From Catonia carolina (taxonomy: Eukaryota; Arthropoda; Insecta; Hemiptera; Achilidae): a stretch of 64,000 nt of DNA. The DNA is taken from contig JAQMRL010000001.1 of the NCBI GenBank assembly GCA_035578175.1, positions 50,057,553 to 50,121,552 on the forward strand, in the 5' to 3' direction. Made by a program: the position numbers and the translations under genes. Shown in pieces: positions 49,320 to 60,236 of this stretch. The notes under the pieces are model-generated. The model was not told the origin of the DNA. It did not search any database and saw nothing but the letters and a program-made list of their open reading frames with translations. Numbering within the stretch: the stretch's first letter is position 1; each line of letters begins with the position of its first letter.

Positions 49320-50120
49320 AAGATTATTTGGTATTATTACAATTTTTATAATATTTTAAATTATTTCTAAGGTAGTTAGCAGATACTACATAAAATAATA
49401 GTACCTCTTTCACTTTTCCTACTAATAAATACATGAATTTATTTTTATTTATTTTTTTTACTTCATTTATTTAACATCGCATCAACTACTGTGGCCATTA
49501 GCGACGACGTTGGGTTGCAACTGCGAAGGATGAAATGATTATTTGTAGCGTATTTCTTTTTATTTGTAACGTATTATATATATGAACTTCTTTTGTTATA
49601 ATACACATTTTTATTAAATATTAATACTGTTATCTTGATCATAACAATTACAATTTGTATTTATTTTCTTATATCACTAATAAAACTGACTAGATTTTTT
49701 TCTGATCAAAAAAATTTTGTATTTTTCATTTTCCTTGAGATGGTGTTTATTCATTGCAGAAAAATTTTGTGGTTTGTTCAGAGGCACAATACACCATGTC
49801 TATTTTATCAACTAATTATTGGGGTAAACACAAAAACTTACTTTTCCAATTCAAATTTACCAAAAATTATTAACTTAAAAGTAAAACCTATGATGGAATT
49901 ACTTCAGTGGAGATTGCAGTGAAGAAACAAAGAAAATATAAAATTTCAAATCGCTCTCCTGAACAATTTTGCATATCGATCGCTAAGAATGAAAACCTCG
50001 TATCTCCAATTTTTATGAAAATAGAGATATTTAGCGGGTATAATGAAAACCTCGTACCGCAGCTTTTAAAACGGTTAAATCTTAATATTTCACACTGTGC
50101 TGCGACCTGTTGGACAAAAT
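49320..50120. other. Repeat debris between mariner 2 and pseudogene B
   Basis: A minus-strand SINE tail fragment lies at 49478-49560 (inverse of GTCGCTAATGGCCACAGTAG, ending GTTGATGCGATG). Three spaced copies of ATGAAAACCTCG occur at 49989, 50045 and 50119; they may be subterminal repeats of element B. The frames at 49635-50122 are not credited. Confidence 0.4.
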
Positions 50121-50140
50121 GAAAACCTCGGCGTCCATTT

Positions 50141-51476
50141 TGTGGGTGGGATTAGTGTGAAGAACACGTATCTCCAAGTACTATTCTGTTGTTATGTTGT
50201 TTCCCTTGACGGTAAACAACATACAGTTTGTAAAAGCGCTTTTTGTTCGCTTTACCAAATTGGAAGAAAGAAGGTAGATAATGTTAAAATAAAGTTTTAA
50301 TAGGACTTTCTGCCCCTCCTCAAGACAAACGTGGTCACCATGATACTAGGCCTCACAAATTAGACATGTCCATGCGTGATTGTGTTGTTCAGCATATTAA
50401 AGGTTTTCCTGCTGAACAATCCCACTACTCTTGGCACATAAATCCGCATAAAATGTATTTATCACCAATTTTAAATGTAAATAAAATGCACCAACTATAT
50501 ACTAAGAAATGTAATGCTGAAAACTTGCCACATATATTTAAAGTGAAATTATGCACATACAGAAATATTTTTTCTGACGAGTTCAATCTCTCGTTTGGTT
50601 CTCCTAGGAGCATTACATACTCTGTATGTGATTCAGGTAAATGTACTGAATTGCTTAATGAGAACTATCATGCAGCTTTTGAACTGTAAAACGTTGACAG
50701 ATCAAAGGCATATGAAAAGTCTGACATTGTATATTTAACCATGGATCTCCAACAAACATTACCATTACCAAAACTGACTACATCTAAAGCCTTTTACAAG
50801 AGGCAGTTATGGTTTTATAATCTAGGTGCCCATTTTAAATGTGACAGTTTTGACAAAGCAACATTTTTAACATGGACAGAAGACGTTGCAAGTTGTGGTA
50901 GTGTGGAGTTTAGCAGTAGTTTATTAACGTTTATTGAAATGGAAAGGTCACTGCAAGACAAAATCCATTTAATAATATGGACAGATTCTTGTGGAGGTCA
51001 AAACAAGAACTTCCTATTGATTTGTTTATATCAATATTTAGTTTTGAAAGGGATATTTAAAACGATAGATCACAAATTTCCAGAAGTTGGACATTTGTAT
51101 TTAGACTCTGACCGTGACTTTGGTCGTAACTTATTACGTTTGGTTAGCCAAATTAATAAGTTTGGTCAGCCAACTTATTAGTGAGGCGGGAAAAAGTAAT
51201 TTTGTTATAGATATGAGAAACCATTTTCGTGACATGTCTAATTTAGCTTCAAAATTAAATATTACTAATCGCAAGTAAAACACCTTAAACGAAAATGTTC
51301 CATTCACGGATGGTATAAAGTGATTGAGAGTTGAGGAATATGGTTCTTACTTGTATAAAGAATCATACGATGAGTACTTAGCATTTAAAAAAATAAATCT
51401 TATGAAGAAAAACGGGAAAACAAATAATGCAAATGGTACTTCTATTGAAAGAATTTCTAACAAAATAGGTGAAGTA
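50141..51476 (+). pseudogene. Transposase B remnant (GQN family, B/C subfamily)
   Basis: Matches to protein C run in order: VSLDGKQHTVCKSAFCSLYQ, a frameshift near 50297, HIKGFPAEQSHYSW, YRNIFSDEFNLSFGSPRS, a stop at 50689, [20 protein letters not shown] (first acidic D), [20 protein letters not shown] (GQN core), and [16 protein letters not shown] short deletion is followed by FVIDMRNHF and RVEEYGSYLYKESYDE. It breaks at 51476, exactly where the pogo-like TIR begins, so the C-terminus lies beyond the pogo-like element, outside this window. The identity level suggests a separate lineage from C, not a duplicate. Confidence 0.8.
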
Positions 51477-51649
51477 CCGTAATTCGGGGTTACTTAAGCC
51501 ACCAGGGTAACAAAAGCCATTTCGTAAGGTAAATTTTGAATGCTTATATTGGCAACCCTGTTTGATTTTGGAGTTGATTTTGGTGCTACCATTTGTGTAA
51601 TTTAACAAAGTTTTCACTAGTCTCCATTGAATTCACTTGACATTTAAAG
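51477..51649 (+). promoter_or_regulatory. pogo-like element 5' end and non-coding exon with splice donor
   Basis: After the TIR, leader sequence ends at ACATTTAAAG with the donor GGTAAGTT (GT at 51650). The matching acceptor TTCTTTTATTTTAG ends at 59056, 8 nt before the transposase start. Element C lies wholly within this intron, so splicing across 7.4 kb could in principle still make the transposase mRNA. Confidence 0.5.
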
Positions 51650-51727
51650 GTAAGTTAACACAAATATTTACATTTATAGCTTAACTTGATTAAAATTATG
51701 TGCTACATAAATTATGAAATCCTAAAT

Positions 51728-51774
51728 GAAGAAGGTGGTATGTGACACTTCACAACACATACACCCTTCTTCCA
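51728..51774. repeat. Subterminal motif pair, left end of element C
   Basis: A forward copy GAAGAAGGTGGTATGT (51728-51743) faces an inverted copy ACATACACCCTTCTTCCA (51757-51774). A third, inverted copy is at 55483-55503, directly beyond the hAT insertion. They are probably transposase binding sites. Confidence 0.6.
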
Positions 51775-51782
51775 TCCAGGAT

Positions 51783-54700
51783 CATAGGCGTGCGCAGCGT
51801 GGGTGCCGTGGGTGCCGCGGCACCCACAAATAGGTTTTGTTTTAAGATTTTTTTCAATTTTATATTTTTAGTAAGAAAATTGCTGCTGACTGTACACATT
51901 ACTTAATGCACGTCAAACTGACAAAGATTTCACATATCATTAAGGGCCTCTTAAACCGTTACAACTATTAGATTAAATAATTGTGCTTACTGTATTATAA
52001 TCATAAACAATCCAACTTTGTATAGTAATAAATAGCTTTGATGGCATAAAGGCGAGCAATTTTGTCCTCTTTGTGTTTCCTCTATGTTTTCTTCCTCTCT
52101 GGCCTCTGCATTCGTTTGCAGCTGTATATTGCCTTGTAAACAAGTTTGACCTAACCTCACACTCTCTCAGTGTTTTGTTTTGTCACGTTAGCGGTAAAAC
52201 AGGTTATTAACTGCCCATGCTCTGAAACACTGAAAACATGAAGAGATCTAAAAACGATAAATGTTCGCAGAAGTCTTCAATTTTATCTTTTTTTAAGAAA
52301 AGTAAAGCTGTTGATATAGGTAAGTGTAATTATTTCACCACTACTTTCACTTTAGATTGTTTTATTTATTTAGGCTTATAGAAAAGCTTCGTTAATGGTA
52401 AGTTATTTGGATTTTGGGTAGTAAAAATAGAATGTTGTTTGGTGTTGAATTTAGCTACACACATCGGCAAAATTCCAGCAAAATTTTAGGTTAGGTTAGG
52501 TTACATTAGATTATGTTATATTGTCTGGGTAGTGATTTGACGTTTTTCGTTATCTTCCTAATTACCTGATAAAATAAACAATTTCACTAACGTGTTTAGC
52601 GTTAAAATTCGCACTTTTTGGGTAACCGCATAATTTCATTTGAAAACATAAAAATTTCCCGGCCATATAAAGTAAATAATTACCGGGCCTAGTTCATCTA
52701 TACACGCCAAATACCACTCACTGACTCTGACTGACTCACTCATCACGAATTCTCAAAAACTGCAACTTGGAACGTAGCTTCCTCATAGGCAGTAGGTGCT
52801 CACTAAGAAAGGTTTTGAAAAACTTTTGAGTTTAAGCCCCTTTTTGGGGGGAATGTCAGTAAGTCACATGAGTTTTTGGTGTTGCAGTTGCAGACGGCGG
52901 TGTAGCAGATTTGCAGCTGTGTGAATCAGAAGTAGCTGAAACTCCTCCTCCTGGACACATTAATGGTGAGCCCGATGACCCCGCCAATGAACTGCCAAAT
53001 GAAAGATTGGAAAAAACCGCAAGACTCAAGCGAGGACCTTATCAGCCACATTTAGCACGATACCCTGTCAAAATCACAGGGAAGGGAAAGAATGCCAGAA
53101 GTAGGTCTTTTTTGTCCAAATGGTACAAAGATTACAACTGGTTGGAATACAGTCGGGTTAAAGATGCTGCTTATTGCTTCGCCTGCCGGTGTTTTGTGTT
53201 GCACGGTAGAGCTAGTCGTGGAGTAATAGATGATGCTTTTATTAACTCTGGGTTTTCGTCTTGGAACAAAGCTGTTGAAAGATTTAACATACATAAAGAT
53301 TCCAACGTGCACAAATCAAGTGTAGAGGGATGGGAGGCATTTTTAAAAGACGAGGCTGTTGATGTCCTGCTTGTTGAACAAAAACAAGCCGAACTGAAAG
53401 TAAGAGAAAAACAGCGATTAAAAAACGTTGAGTACATGAAGAGGCTCATAGATGTGGTCCGTACCCTCGCAAAAGGAGGAAGACCACTACGTGGTCATGA
53501 TGAAAAACAAGAAAGCAATGAAAAGGGGCTGTTTCTTGAAATTGTGAACCTCCTTCAAAAGTATGACCCCGTATTTAAAGAATACACAGAAAGCGCCCCT
53601 GATAATTGTACATATTTAAGCAACCGGATACAAAATGATATTTTATGTGCTCTTAAAAATGTGATTTTAAGACAAATCCAGAAAGAAGTTGAAGGAGTGC
53701 CCATATCCATCATTGCTGACGAAACGTCAGATGTGAGTAACCACGAACAAATCGCAGTGTTTTTAAGGTATATTCCTAAAGGAAAGATTTCTCCAGTCGA
53801 AACATTTGTTGCCTTAAAACGTTTAGAAACTACTGACGCAAAAACTATCTTTAACAGCATCGAAAACACTTTGACTGAAATGGGTATTTTGTGGAAAGAC
53901 GTCGAAGGTGTCTGCTTTGACGGAGCCTCAGCTATGTCAGGTCAATTTTCTGGTGTCCAGGCGAGATGTAAAGAGATGAATGAATCTATTCTATACGTTC
54001 ACTGTTATGGGCACTGTCTTAATCTTTCACTAGTAAGTGCTTGCACAAACTACAAGGAGAACCCTAAGATCTTTGATTTTTTTGGTGTAATCCAGTTACT
54101 ATACAACTATATAGAAGGAAGTCCAAAAAGGCATGCTGTATTTGAAAACATCATAAAATCATCAGACTTGAAATTGAAATATCTTAAGTCACTGTCTGAG
54201 ACCCGTTGGGCCTGTCGTTCTGAAGCAGTATCTGTGGTTCAAGCGCAGCTGAACATTATCATTAAAGCTTTGGAGGAATCCGTGGAAAATTCGTCTGATG
54301 CCAAAACTAAGGCAAAAGGCAAAGGTATTCTGTGCCAAATGAAGTCCTTTGATTTTATAATCTGTTTGGAATTAGTTCATCCTATTCTTCAACTTGTAGT
54401 GCGAGTTAGCAAGACTCTGCAGTCACCTAACATAGATCTTTGCCAGGCTGTTGAAGAAGTATCAAGTTTGGCGCTTGCCTTGGAAGAGCTGAGGATTGAA
54501 GCCGCTGTGTTTGATGGGATATTCTCAAGAGCAACAGATGCATGCCACAGTCTTGGCGTTGACATACCTGAGCCAAAAAACCGCAAGATTTCTGTTAAGT
54601 TGGACAGCAATGCAAGTAATGCTTTCACAGTAGGAGATATGAAAGAAGAAGTTAGACTGTTTGTATTCTACCCTATTTTAGACAAGATGATTGAGTCATT

Positions 54701-55460
54701 AAATTCTAGATTCAGCCAGGAAACCAAAGAAGTAATTTGTGCTGTGGGAAAAGCCATGTCTTTAGGTGTTGGTTCCTACAAAATGGAAGCCAGTGATTTT
54801 GAGTACCTCTCAAAACAGTTTAGTGTAAACCCTTCTGAGCTAGAGGCAGAAATTAGAATTCTGAAAACGAAGAAAAGTGAAAACTTCCCTCCGTCAAATG
54901 CCCCTGGATGGCTGAAGTGGTTGTCAGAGTACAACAGAGAAACCACGTTTGCAAACTTTAAGATGGTAATAGAAAAATTTTCTACCATTCCTGTGACAAG
55001 CTGCAGTTGCGAAAGGAGTTTTTCAAAACTTAGCATCGTAAAATCTAAACTTCGGTCCACAATGCTGCAAGATCGTTTGGAACATCTTCTGATACCATTT
55101 GTCGAGCAAGAACTCACTGCAAACACTGATCTGGACGATGTCATTGAAGAATTTAAACAAATGGTGCCCTTCAACCGACGGATGAATCTGTAGATTTGTA
55201 GTAAATAAAGCTTATTTCTCTCTCACAAAAATTAGTTTTTTTTATAAGGATAGTGCCACGAAAAACTTTAAACATGTGTTTATATGACAAAATAGTTATA
55301 AATTTTATTGTATTTGTGAGAGAAAATACCATGTATTTTCTTTAAATCCATGCTTAAAAACGGTGTTTTCAGAGGCAGTATTTTCAAAAATTTTAAAATA
55401 CCCCCCAAACCCCCCGGAAGGTCTGGCACCCACAATTCCAAGACCCTGCGCACGCCTATG
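51783..55460 (+). mobile_element. Complete hAT transposon
   Basis: Perfect 15-bp terminal inverted repeats CATAGGCGTGCGCAG / CTGCGCACGCCTATG lie directly inside an identical 8-bp duplication TCCAGGAT (51775-51782 and 55461-55468). The 8-bp duplication is the hallmark of hAT. Subterminal GGTGCCGCGGCACCCAC is palindromic, and GGCACCCACAATTCCAAG lies near the right end. The element is 3,678 bp with an uninterrupted transposase, so it may be recently active. Removing it and one TCCAGGAT restores the 5' leader of element C. Confidence 0.95.
52238..55193 (+). CDS. hAT transposase, two exons (52238-52319, 52888-55193)
   Basis: A cut-and-paste transposase of 795 aa. Exon 1 encodes MKRSKNDKCSQKSSILSFFK and ends before GTAAGT; exon 2 follows GTGTTGCAG in frame. 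Domains: a TTF-type zinc finger at about 95-175 (YCFACRCFV with later histidines), a DUF4371-like region, catalytic IADETSDVS (D305), CFDGASAMSG (D372), the hAT-specific CYGHCLNL (about 400-407), ETRW (465-468), and a C-terminal dimerisation segment with SCSCERSFSKL (E736, the expected third acidic residue) and KSKLRSTMLQDRLEHL. No stop or frameshift is seen. A poly(A) signal AATAAA follows at 55205. It resembles the transposases often annotated in insects as zinc finger MYM-type protein 1-like. A second in-frame acceptor 6 nt downstream (NAGNAG-like) is possible. Confidence 0.93.
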
Positions 55461-55604
55461 TCCAGGATTGTAGATTTATGGGTACATACCCCCTTCATTC
55501 ACTACTATATGGACAAAATCAGCTGTTTGTTTGTAACTTCAGCTGCAGACTGTGTTTATGTTTGTTGTTGTTATTACTCAAATTAATTGATAGCTCTGCT
55601 TAAA

Positions 55605-58467
55605 ATGGATAAAAACAGTCGAGGATATAGAATATTAAAGTTGTTAGCAGATGGCAAAATGGATGCACAAAAAGAAAACAACCAAATATTATTTACTGAA
55701 GGTAAGTCTTGTATGCTACATTTTTTAGGTTAAGGCATGGATTAGGTTAAGGACTCCTTTACAAAAAAAGAATATCAAAAGTATTTTATGAGTTTGTAGG
55801 AATAATATATCTTGTTTTAAATTGAAGTTTACTTTTTAAAGTTTTAAAGAAACTTTTATTTCATACACTTTTTGTCTGTATAGGTTAGTTTATTAAGTGC
55901 AATACATTTTAAGGTAAACATAACCTTGTCATTGTATGTATGCCTAACAAACTCAATGATATAAATATGTAGTCTTTTACAGTATTTTTTAAACCTATGC
56001 AATGTTAATGACACTATTAAATGGTACAGTAATGTTGGCAGATATTAAACATTGTGGCACAAATGGTAGGCATATGCTAATTTTAGGGTTTAACCAGGTA
56101 GCCCTAAGGTTTTTCTCATTTTACTTCAACTAGGCCTACATGACTTTTGTCTGTAGGTCTCAATATAAGTTACCAAGCCTTAATGACACTAGGTACAATA
56201 CAGTATATGTTTCTTATAAAGCAGCTATAACCTTCAAATTTTTTCAAAAAATAAAGAATTAGGCCTAGGCCTACTAACCAATAATATTTAAAAACTAAAT
56301 TTGTCCCAGGCTTAGTTTACTAAATATTTTTTTATTATTTTCAGATTCAGAGTTGGACAGCAGCTCTGAACTTCCAGATTTATTTGGAGACCCGTCAAGC
56401 GATGAGTATCAGCCAGACTTTGATGACCTAAGTGATTCAGACAAAGAAGAGGACGTTGCTACTGCAAGAGCTAGGCCTGATAATAACAAGCTGATTCAAA
56501 ATGACACCGTAATACCTGACAGCGATGATGATCTTGAAACCTTGAGCTCCAACAGGCAAGGAAAACAACAGGTAGGTGAGCATGATCTACATAATACAAA
56601 CGAAGATAGCTTCAGTGATGATGTAGTAGGACCCAGTGATGAAGACGAGGGCTTACTACGAGGATTACAAGTGGTCAACCCAGACCCTGTCTGCCCTGCT
56701 CCCCACAAAAAGAGAAAAAAAAGTTTTTCGCCCAGTTTAAAAATTTCAAAAATTCGACCAAGGCACCCGGAGAAGTGGAAAAGACGTAGAGCTGCGATAG
56801 CTCGGCAAAAGGGTGAGACTTATACATCATATAAAGGTGAAATTGTTCCAGCAAAATCTGTTGTAACAGGCAATTTGTGCCCAGAAAAATGTCGCCTCAA
56901 ATGTAATGAGAATATAACTGCAGATAACCGACACCAAATTTTCACTCAGTTTTATAAGCTGGATGTTAATGCGAAAAATGCCATTTTGTTTGGTTCTATC
57001 AAAATTTTACCTGTAGGTAGGACAAGAAAGGGGGCAGTAAAACATAAATTGGCTACTTTTAAATATGGTGTCACATTTCATGGTAAACAGATTTTTGTTT
57101 GTAAGAACGCTTTTGCCTCGCTCTACCAAATTGGTAAGAAAAAAATTGATTTGATCCAAAAATCAATGAAAGTAGGTTTGTCTGCTCCTAGTCCTGATAA
57201 AAGGGGCCGCCATGACAACAGACCCCATAAAACTCCTGATGAAGTAATTAGATACATTGAGCAGCACATTGCAATGTTTCCTGCAGAAGAATCCCACTAC
57301 TCTCGATCGGCAAACATTCATAAGAAGTACCTGTCTCCACTGCTTTCTGTTCCCAAAATGCACAAATTGTATTTGGAACAGTGTGTTGAGGATAATGTTC
57401 CTCAACATTATCGTGTTCTTGAAAGTACTTACAGGAATATATTTGTAACCAAATTCAACCTATCGTTTGGGCACCCTAAAAGCGATACATGCAGCACGTG
57501 TGACGCAGGGCAATCCAATGAAGAGCACGTTGAAATGTACCATGCAGCATTCGAGTTACTCAAAGGCGACAGAGAAAAGGCGAAAACAGAGGACAATGTA
57601 GCTTATATCACCGTAGACCTGCAGCAAGCTATGCCTTTGCCTCGCCTTAGTACATCTAAGGCTTTCTATCTACGCCAGCTATGGCTTTATAATTTGGGCA
57701 TCCACATTGTGACCAAAGATGCGGAAACCACTACGTTCTGTGTGTGGACAGAAGACCAGGCTTCACGAGGAAGCAAAGAAGTAACCAGTGCTTTACTCAC
57801 AGCCCTTGAACATGAAGACACCTTAAAAAATATTGATCACATTGTGATATGGTCAGACTCTTGCTCAGGGCAAAATAAGAATTTCCTCATGATCTGTTTA
57901 TATCAGTACATGATACACAAGGGTTTATTCAAAGTGATTGAACACAAATTCCCTGAAGTAGGCCATACCTACTTGGACTCTGACAGGGATTTTGGTCGGA
58001 TCGAGAAAAACCTGCGAAAGCATCAGAATATCTACTGTCCAGATGAGTATAGAGATATCATCGCAAAGTCCAGCAAAAAAAACAAAGTTGTGAACATGCG
58101 AGATCATTTCAGGGAAACTCAAGACCTGCCCAGTACTTTGAAGCTCTATAACAGAAAATCAGACCTGGTCAAGAATCCAGTAAAATTTAGAGATAATATT
58201 AAGTGGATTCGCGTTGATGAATACGGGTCCTATCTGTTTAAGCCTTGCTATGATGAGAACACCCCTTTTATGAAGGTGGATATTTGTAAATCCCGTAAGC
58301 AACCTCAAAGCCTTCGGGGACCAGTTGTGATTCCAAGAATCATCAGAGCTTTTGGACTGCTGAAAAAAGAAAAAATTGAAAATATACAAGAACAACTCAA
58401 ATACATACCAGATCATCACCGTTGGTGGTACCACCAGATAATTGATCAATATGAAGCTCAACCTTAA
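55605..58467 (+). CDS. Intact GQN-family protein C, two exons (55605-55701, 56345-58467); putative DDE transposase
   Basis: The join gives 739 aa in frame: exon 1 MDKNSRGYRILKLLADGKMD ... FTE, donor GGTAAGTC, acceptor TTTTATTATTTTCAG. Residues 33-155 are acidic and low-complexity, with a basic KKRKK stretch at about 154-158. A C...C...C cluster follows at 211/215/219, HGKQIFVCKNAFASLYQIGK around 278-297, and a CSTC zinc-like motif (C415, C418). The core has TVDLQQAMPLP (D457), WSDSCSGQNKN (D537) and [11 protein letters not shown] (D577-E586). I propose D457, D537 and one of D579/D581/E586 as a catalytic triad. The C-terminus ends YIPDHHRWWYHQIIDQY. I believe the C-terminal region is the one labelled DUF7869 in many insect proteins. 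It may belong to a Sola-like superfamily; this is not proven. It is not a host gene, judging by its TIR setting and its decayed relatives. Confidence 0.85.
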
Positions 58468-58560
58468 GTGTTATTTAAAAATAAACCAAACATGTAAGTT
58501 TTTATCTTATTAAACTAACATTTTTTTCAACTTTGTCGATATTTTTTTTGCAGTAATGCT

Positions 58561-58829
58561 ACATACCTCCCTCATCCATTACTACAGAGCACACATAAAA
58601 ATCATACTCTAGTGGAAGAAGGTAGTATGTACATTTTTATATAAAAAAAGCATATATAATATTAAAGTTGTGAAAATAAACACAATTGGAAAAAATCCTG
58701 TCATTATTAGCTGTAATAATGTGTTTAGTATATATATTTCAAACCTCAAATAAAAAAGTTCCAGTTAAAAAACTTTAAAGCCAACTATCTCAAAACTTAC
58801 TTTTTGTAACATACCACCTTCTTCCACTG
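58561..58829. repeat. Subterminal motif cluster, right end of element C
   Basis: Three copies: inverted ACATACCTCCCTCATCCATT (58561-58580), forward AGTGGAAGAAGGTAGTATGT (58611-58630), inverted ACATACCACCTTCTTCCACT (58809-58828). The mixed orientation and spacing mirror the left end. Confidence 0.6.
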
Positions 58830-58947
58830 ACCCCTTCAATTATGTAACATAACCTCAAACAACACTTCTACACATATGTACCATTTCATAGAATATAATG
58901 TCATTTTTATTCTTTTTCTTTCAATATTTTCATCAGCTGTGCTGTAT

Positions 58948-58990
58948 GGGGTAACAAAAGCCAGTTATTTTTAGTGGCTTTCGTTACCCC
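58948..58990. repeat. Inverted repeat with the pogo-like subterminal motif
   Basis: GGGGTAACAAAAGCCA and TGGCTTTCGTTACCCC form 16-bp arms with one mismatch. The same motif is at 51504-51519 near the pogo-like left end. It lies in the intron 60 bp before the acceptor. It could be a transposase binding site. Confidence 0.55.
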
Positions 58991-59063
58991 GTACTAAACT
59001 ATTATGCTTTACAAAATACCAAAGAGATGTAATTACCACATTTTCTTTTATTTTAGGAGCAGT

Positions 59064-60236
59064 ATGCCTAGAAAGTATCAAAGGCCTGTTGGTGCTCGAC
59101 AATACAAAAATTATTCAGATGATACTCTGGAAAAAGCTGTTGAAGAAGTTAAGAAAGGCGCTTCCTTACGGCAGGCTTCTGAGCAGTTCGGAATTTCTAG
59201 ATGTGCCCTCACTGCAGCAGTAAAAGGTAAAACTCAAAAAGTTGGTAGGCCTTGTGTTTTTAGCACACATGATCAAAATATATTAGCAGAATGTGTGAGC
59301 ATGGCCGGAGAGTGGGGATTCCCGTTAACAGTATTAGATATAAGGTTGATCGTCAAAGGATATCTTGACCGAATTGGACGGAATGAACCACGGTTCAAAA
59401 ACAATATGCCTGGAGTTGACTTTGTTGAATTATTTATAAAAAGGCATAGTGGAAAATTGTCTAATAGACTCTGTCAGAATATCAAACGTAGCAGAGCAGC
59501 AGTGAGCAGTGAGACTATAAATGAATATTTTGATGAGCTTTCAGTGTCAATTAAGGATGTTGACCCATCCATGATAGTAAATTATGATGAGACAAATATG
59601 ACGGATGACCCCGGTAGAAAGAAAGTAGTAATAAGAAGAGGCTCACGTCACCCTGAGCGTATTATTGACTTTTCTAAGTCGAGCACATCCGTAATGTTCT
59701 CAGCAAGTGCTGACGGAATACTACTTCCCCCGTATATTACTTATAAGGCAGGAAACCTCTATGACACATGGACAGAAAACGGACCAACTGGTGCTGTCTA
59801 CAATAGGTCAAAGAGTGGGTGGTTTACGCTTGAAATTTTTGAAGATTGGTTTAAGAAAATTGCAATACCATACTTTCGAAAGTTTGATAAAGCTGCTACG
59901 AAAGTGTTGATAGGGGACAATCTGGCAAGTCATATTTCTGCATATATTATTGAAGAGTGCAAAATAAATAATATTAAGTTTGTGCTCCTACCTGCAAACA
60001 GTACGCACTGTACTCAACCATTAGATGTCGCATTTTTTAGACCCATAAAAATAAAGTGGCGTGAAACATTGAACAACTGGAAAGAGAAAAACCGTGGTAA
60101 TGTGCCTAAAGATACTTTCCCTCGGCTCTTGAAAAATTGCCTTAAAAACTTGGGTGATGAAAATATCAAGAAAAACTTGATAAGTGGTTTTAAATTCTTT
60201 AAAAGATCAATTAGTTTTCATTCTGGAACAATTTAA
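59064..60236 (+). CDS. pogo-like transposase (psq HTH + DDE), C-terminus displaced
   Basis: This is a 390-aa DNA-cutting transposase. The start at 59064 (MPRKYQRPVG) is chosen because an acceptor TTTTATTTTAG ends at 59056; the in-frame ATG at 59004 lies in the intron. Residues 15-55 form a pipsqueak-type helix-turn-helix (LRQASEQFGISRCALTAAVK). A CENP-B-type DNA-binding region follows. The DDE core shows IVNYDETNM (D175), VLIGDNLASH (D285) and NSTHCTQPLDVAFF (D321). After NLISGFK the frame ends in an unusual FFKRSISFHSGTI; family members normally continue (GI.PLN...) to a long tail. Eroded tail sequence with a PHD-like finger is found at 62490-63031, so this ORF is truncated by insertion or a frame break. 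The DDE core itself is open. Confidence 0.88.
   Translation: MPRKYQRPVGARQYKNYSDDTLEKAVEEVKKGASLRQASEQFGISRCALTAAVKGKTQKVGRPCVFSTHDQNILAECVSMAGEWGFPLTVLDIRLIVKGYLDRIGRNEPRFKNNMPGVDFVELFIKRHSGKLSNRLCQNIKRSRAAVSSETINEYFDELSVSIKDVDPSMIVNYDETNMTDDPGRKKVVIRRGSRHPERIIDFSKSSTSVMFSASADGILLPPYITYKAGNLYDTWTENGPTGAVYNRSKSGWFTLEIFEDWFKKIAIPYFRKFDKAATKVLIGDNLASHISAYIIEECKINNIKFVLLPANSTHCTQPLDVAFFRPIKIKWRETLNNWKEKNRGNVPKDTFPRLLKNCLKNLGDENIKKNLISGFKFFKRSISFHSGTI

Larger units (their letters stand above)
51728..58829 (+). mobile_element. Transposon C: intact GQN-family element carrying a hAT insertion
   Basis: The outermost inverted motif is GAAGAAGGTGGTATGT on the left (51728-51743) and ACATACCACCTTCTTCCACT on the right (58809-58828). 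Without the 3.7 kb hAT the element is about 3.4 kb. Six copies of the motif, in both orientations, crowd the two ends. Its right end is homologous to that of the element ending at 62489 (shared TCTCAAAACTTA and the terminal motif). The exact first and last bases and the target duplication are unclear: the right side has a further CCCCTTCAATT shared between the two elements. Confidence 0.65.

Noticed and set aside
52489..52504. Telomeric TTAGG array
   Set aside because: Only about three repeats, inside the hAT intron; too short and internal to a transposon.
53052..55174. Minus-strand ORFs of 79-132 aa under the hAT transposase
   Set aside because: They are shadows of the coding strand of the transposase.
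59004..59063. Upstream in-frame start of the pogo-like transposase
   Set aside because: It lies before a strong splice acceptor ending at 59056; MPRKYQ at 59064 is the usual family start.
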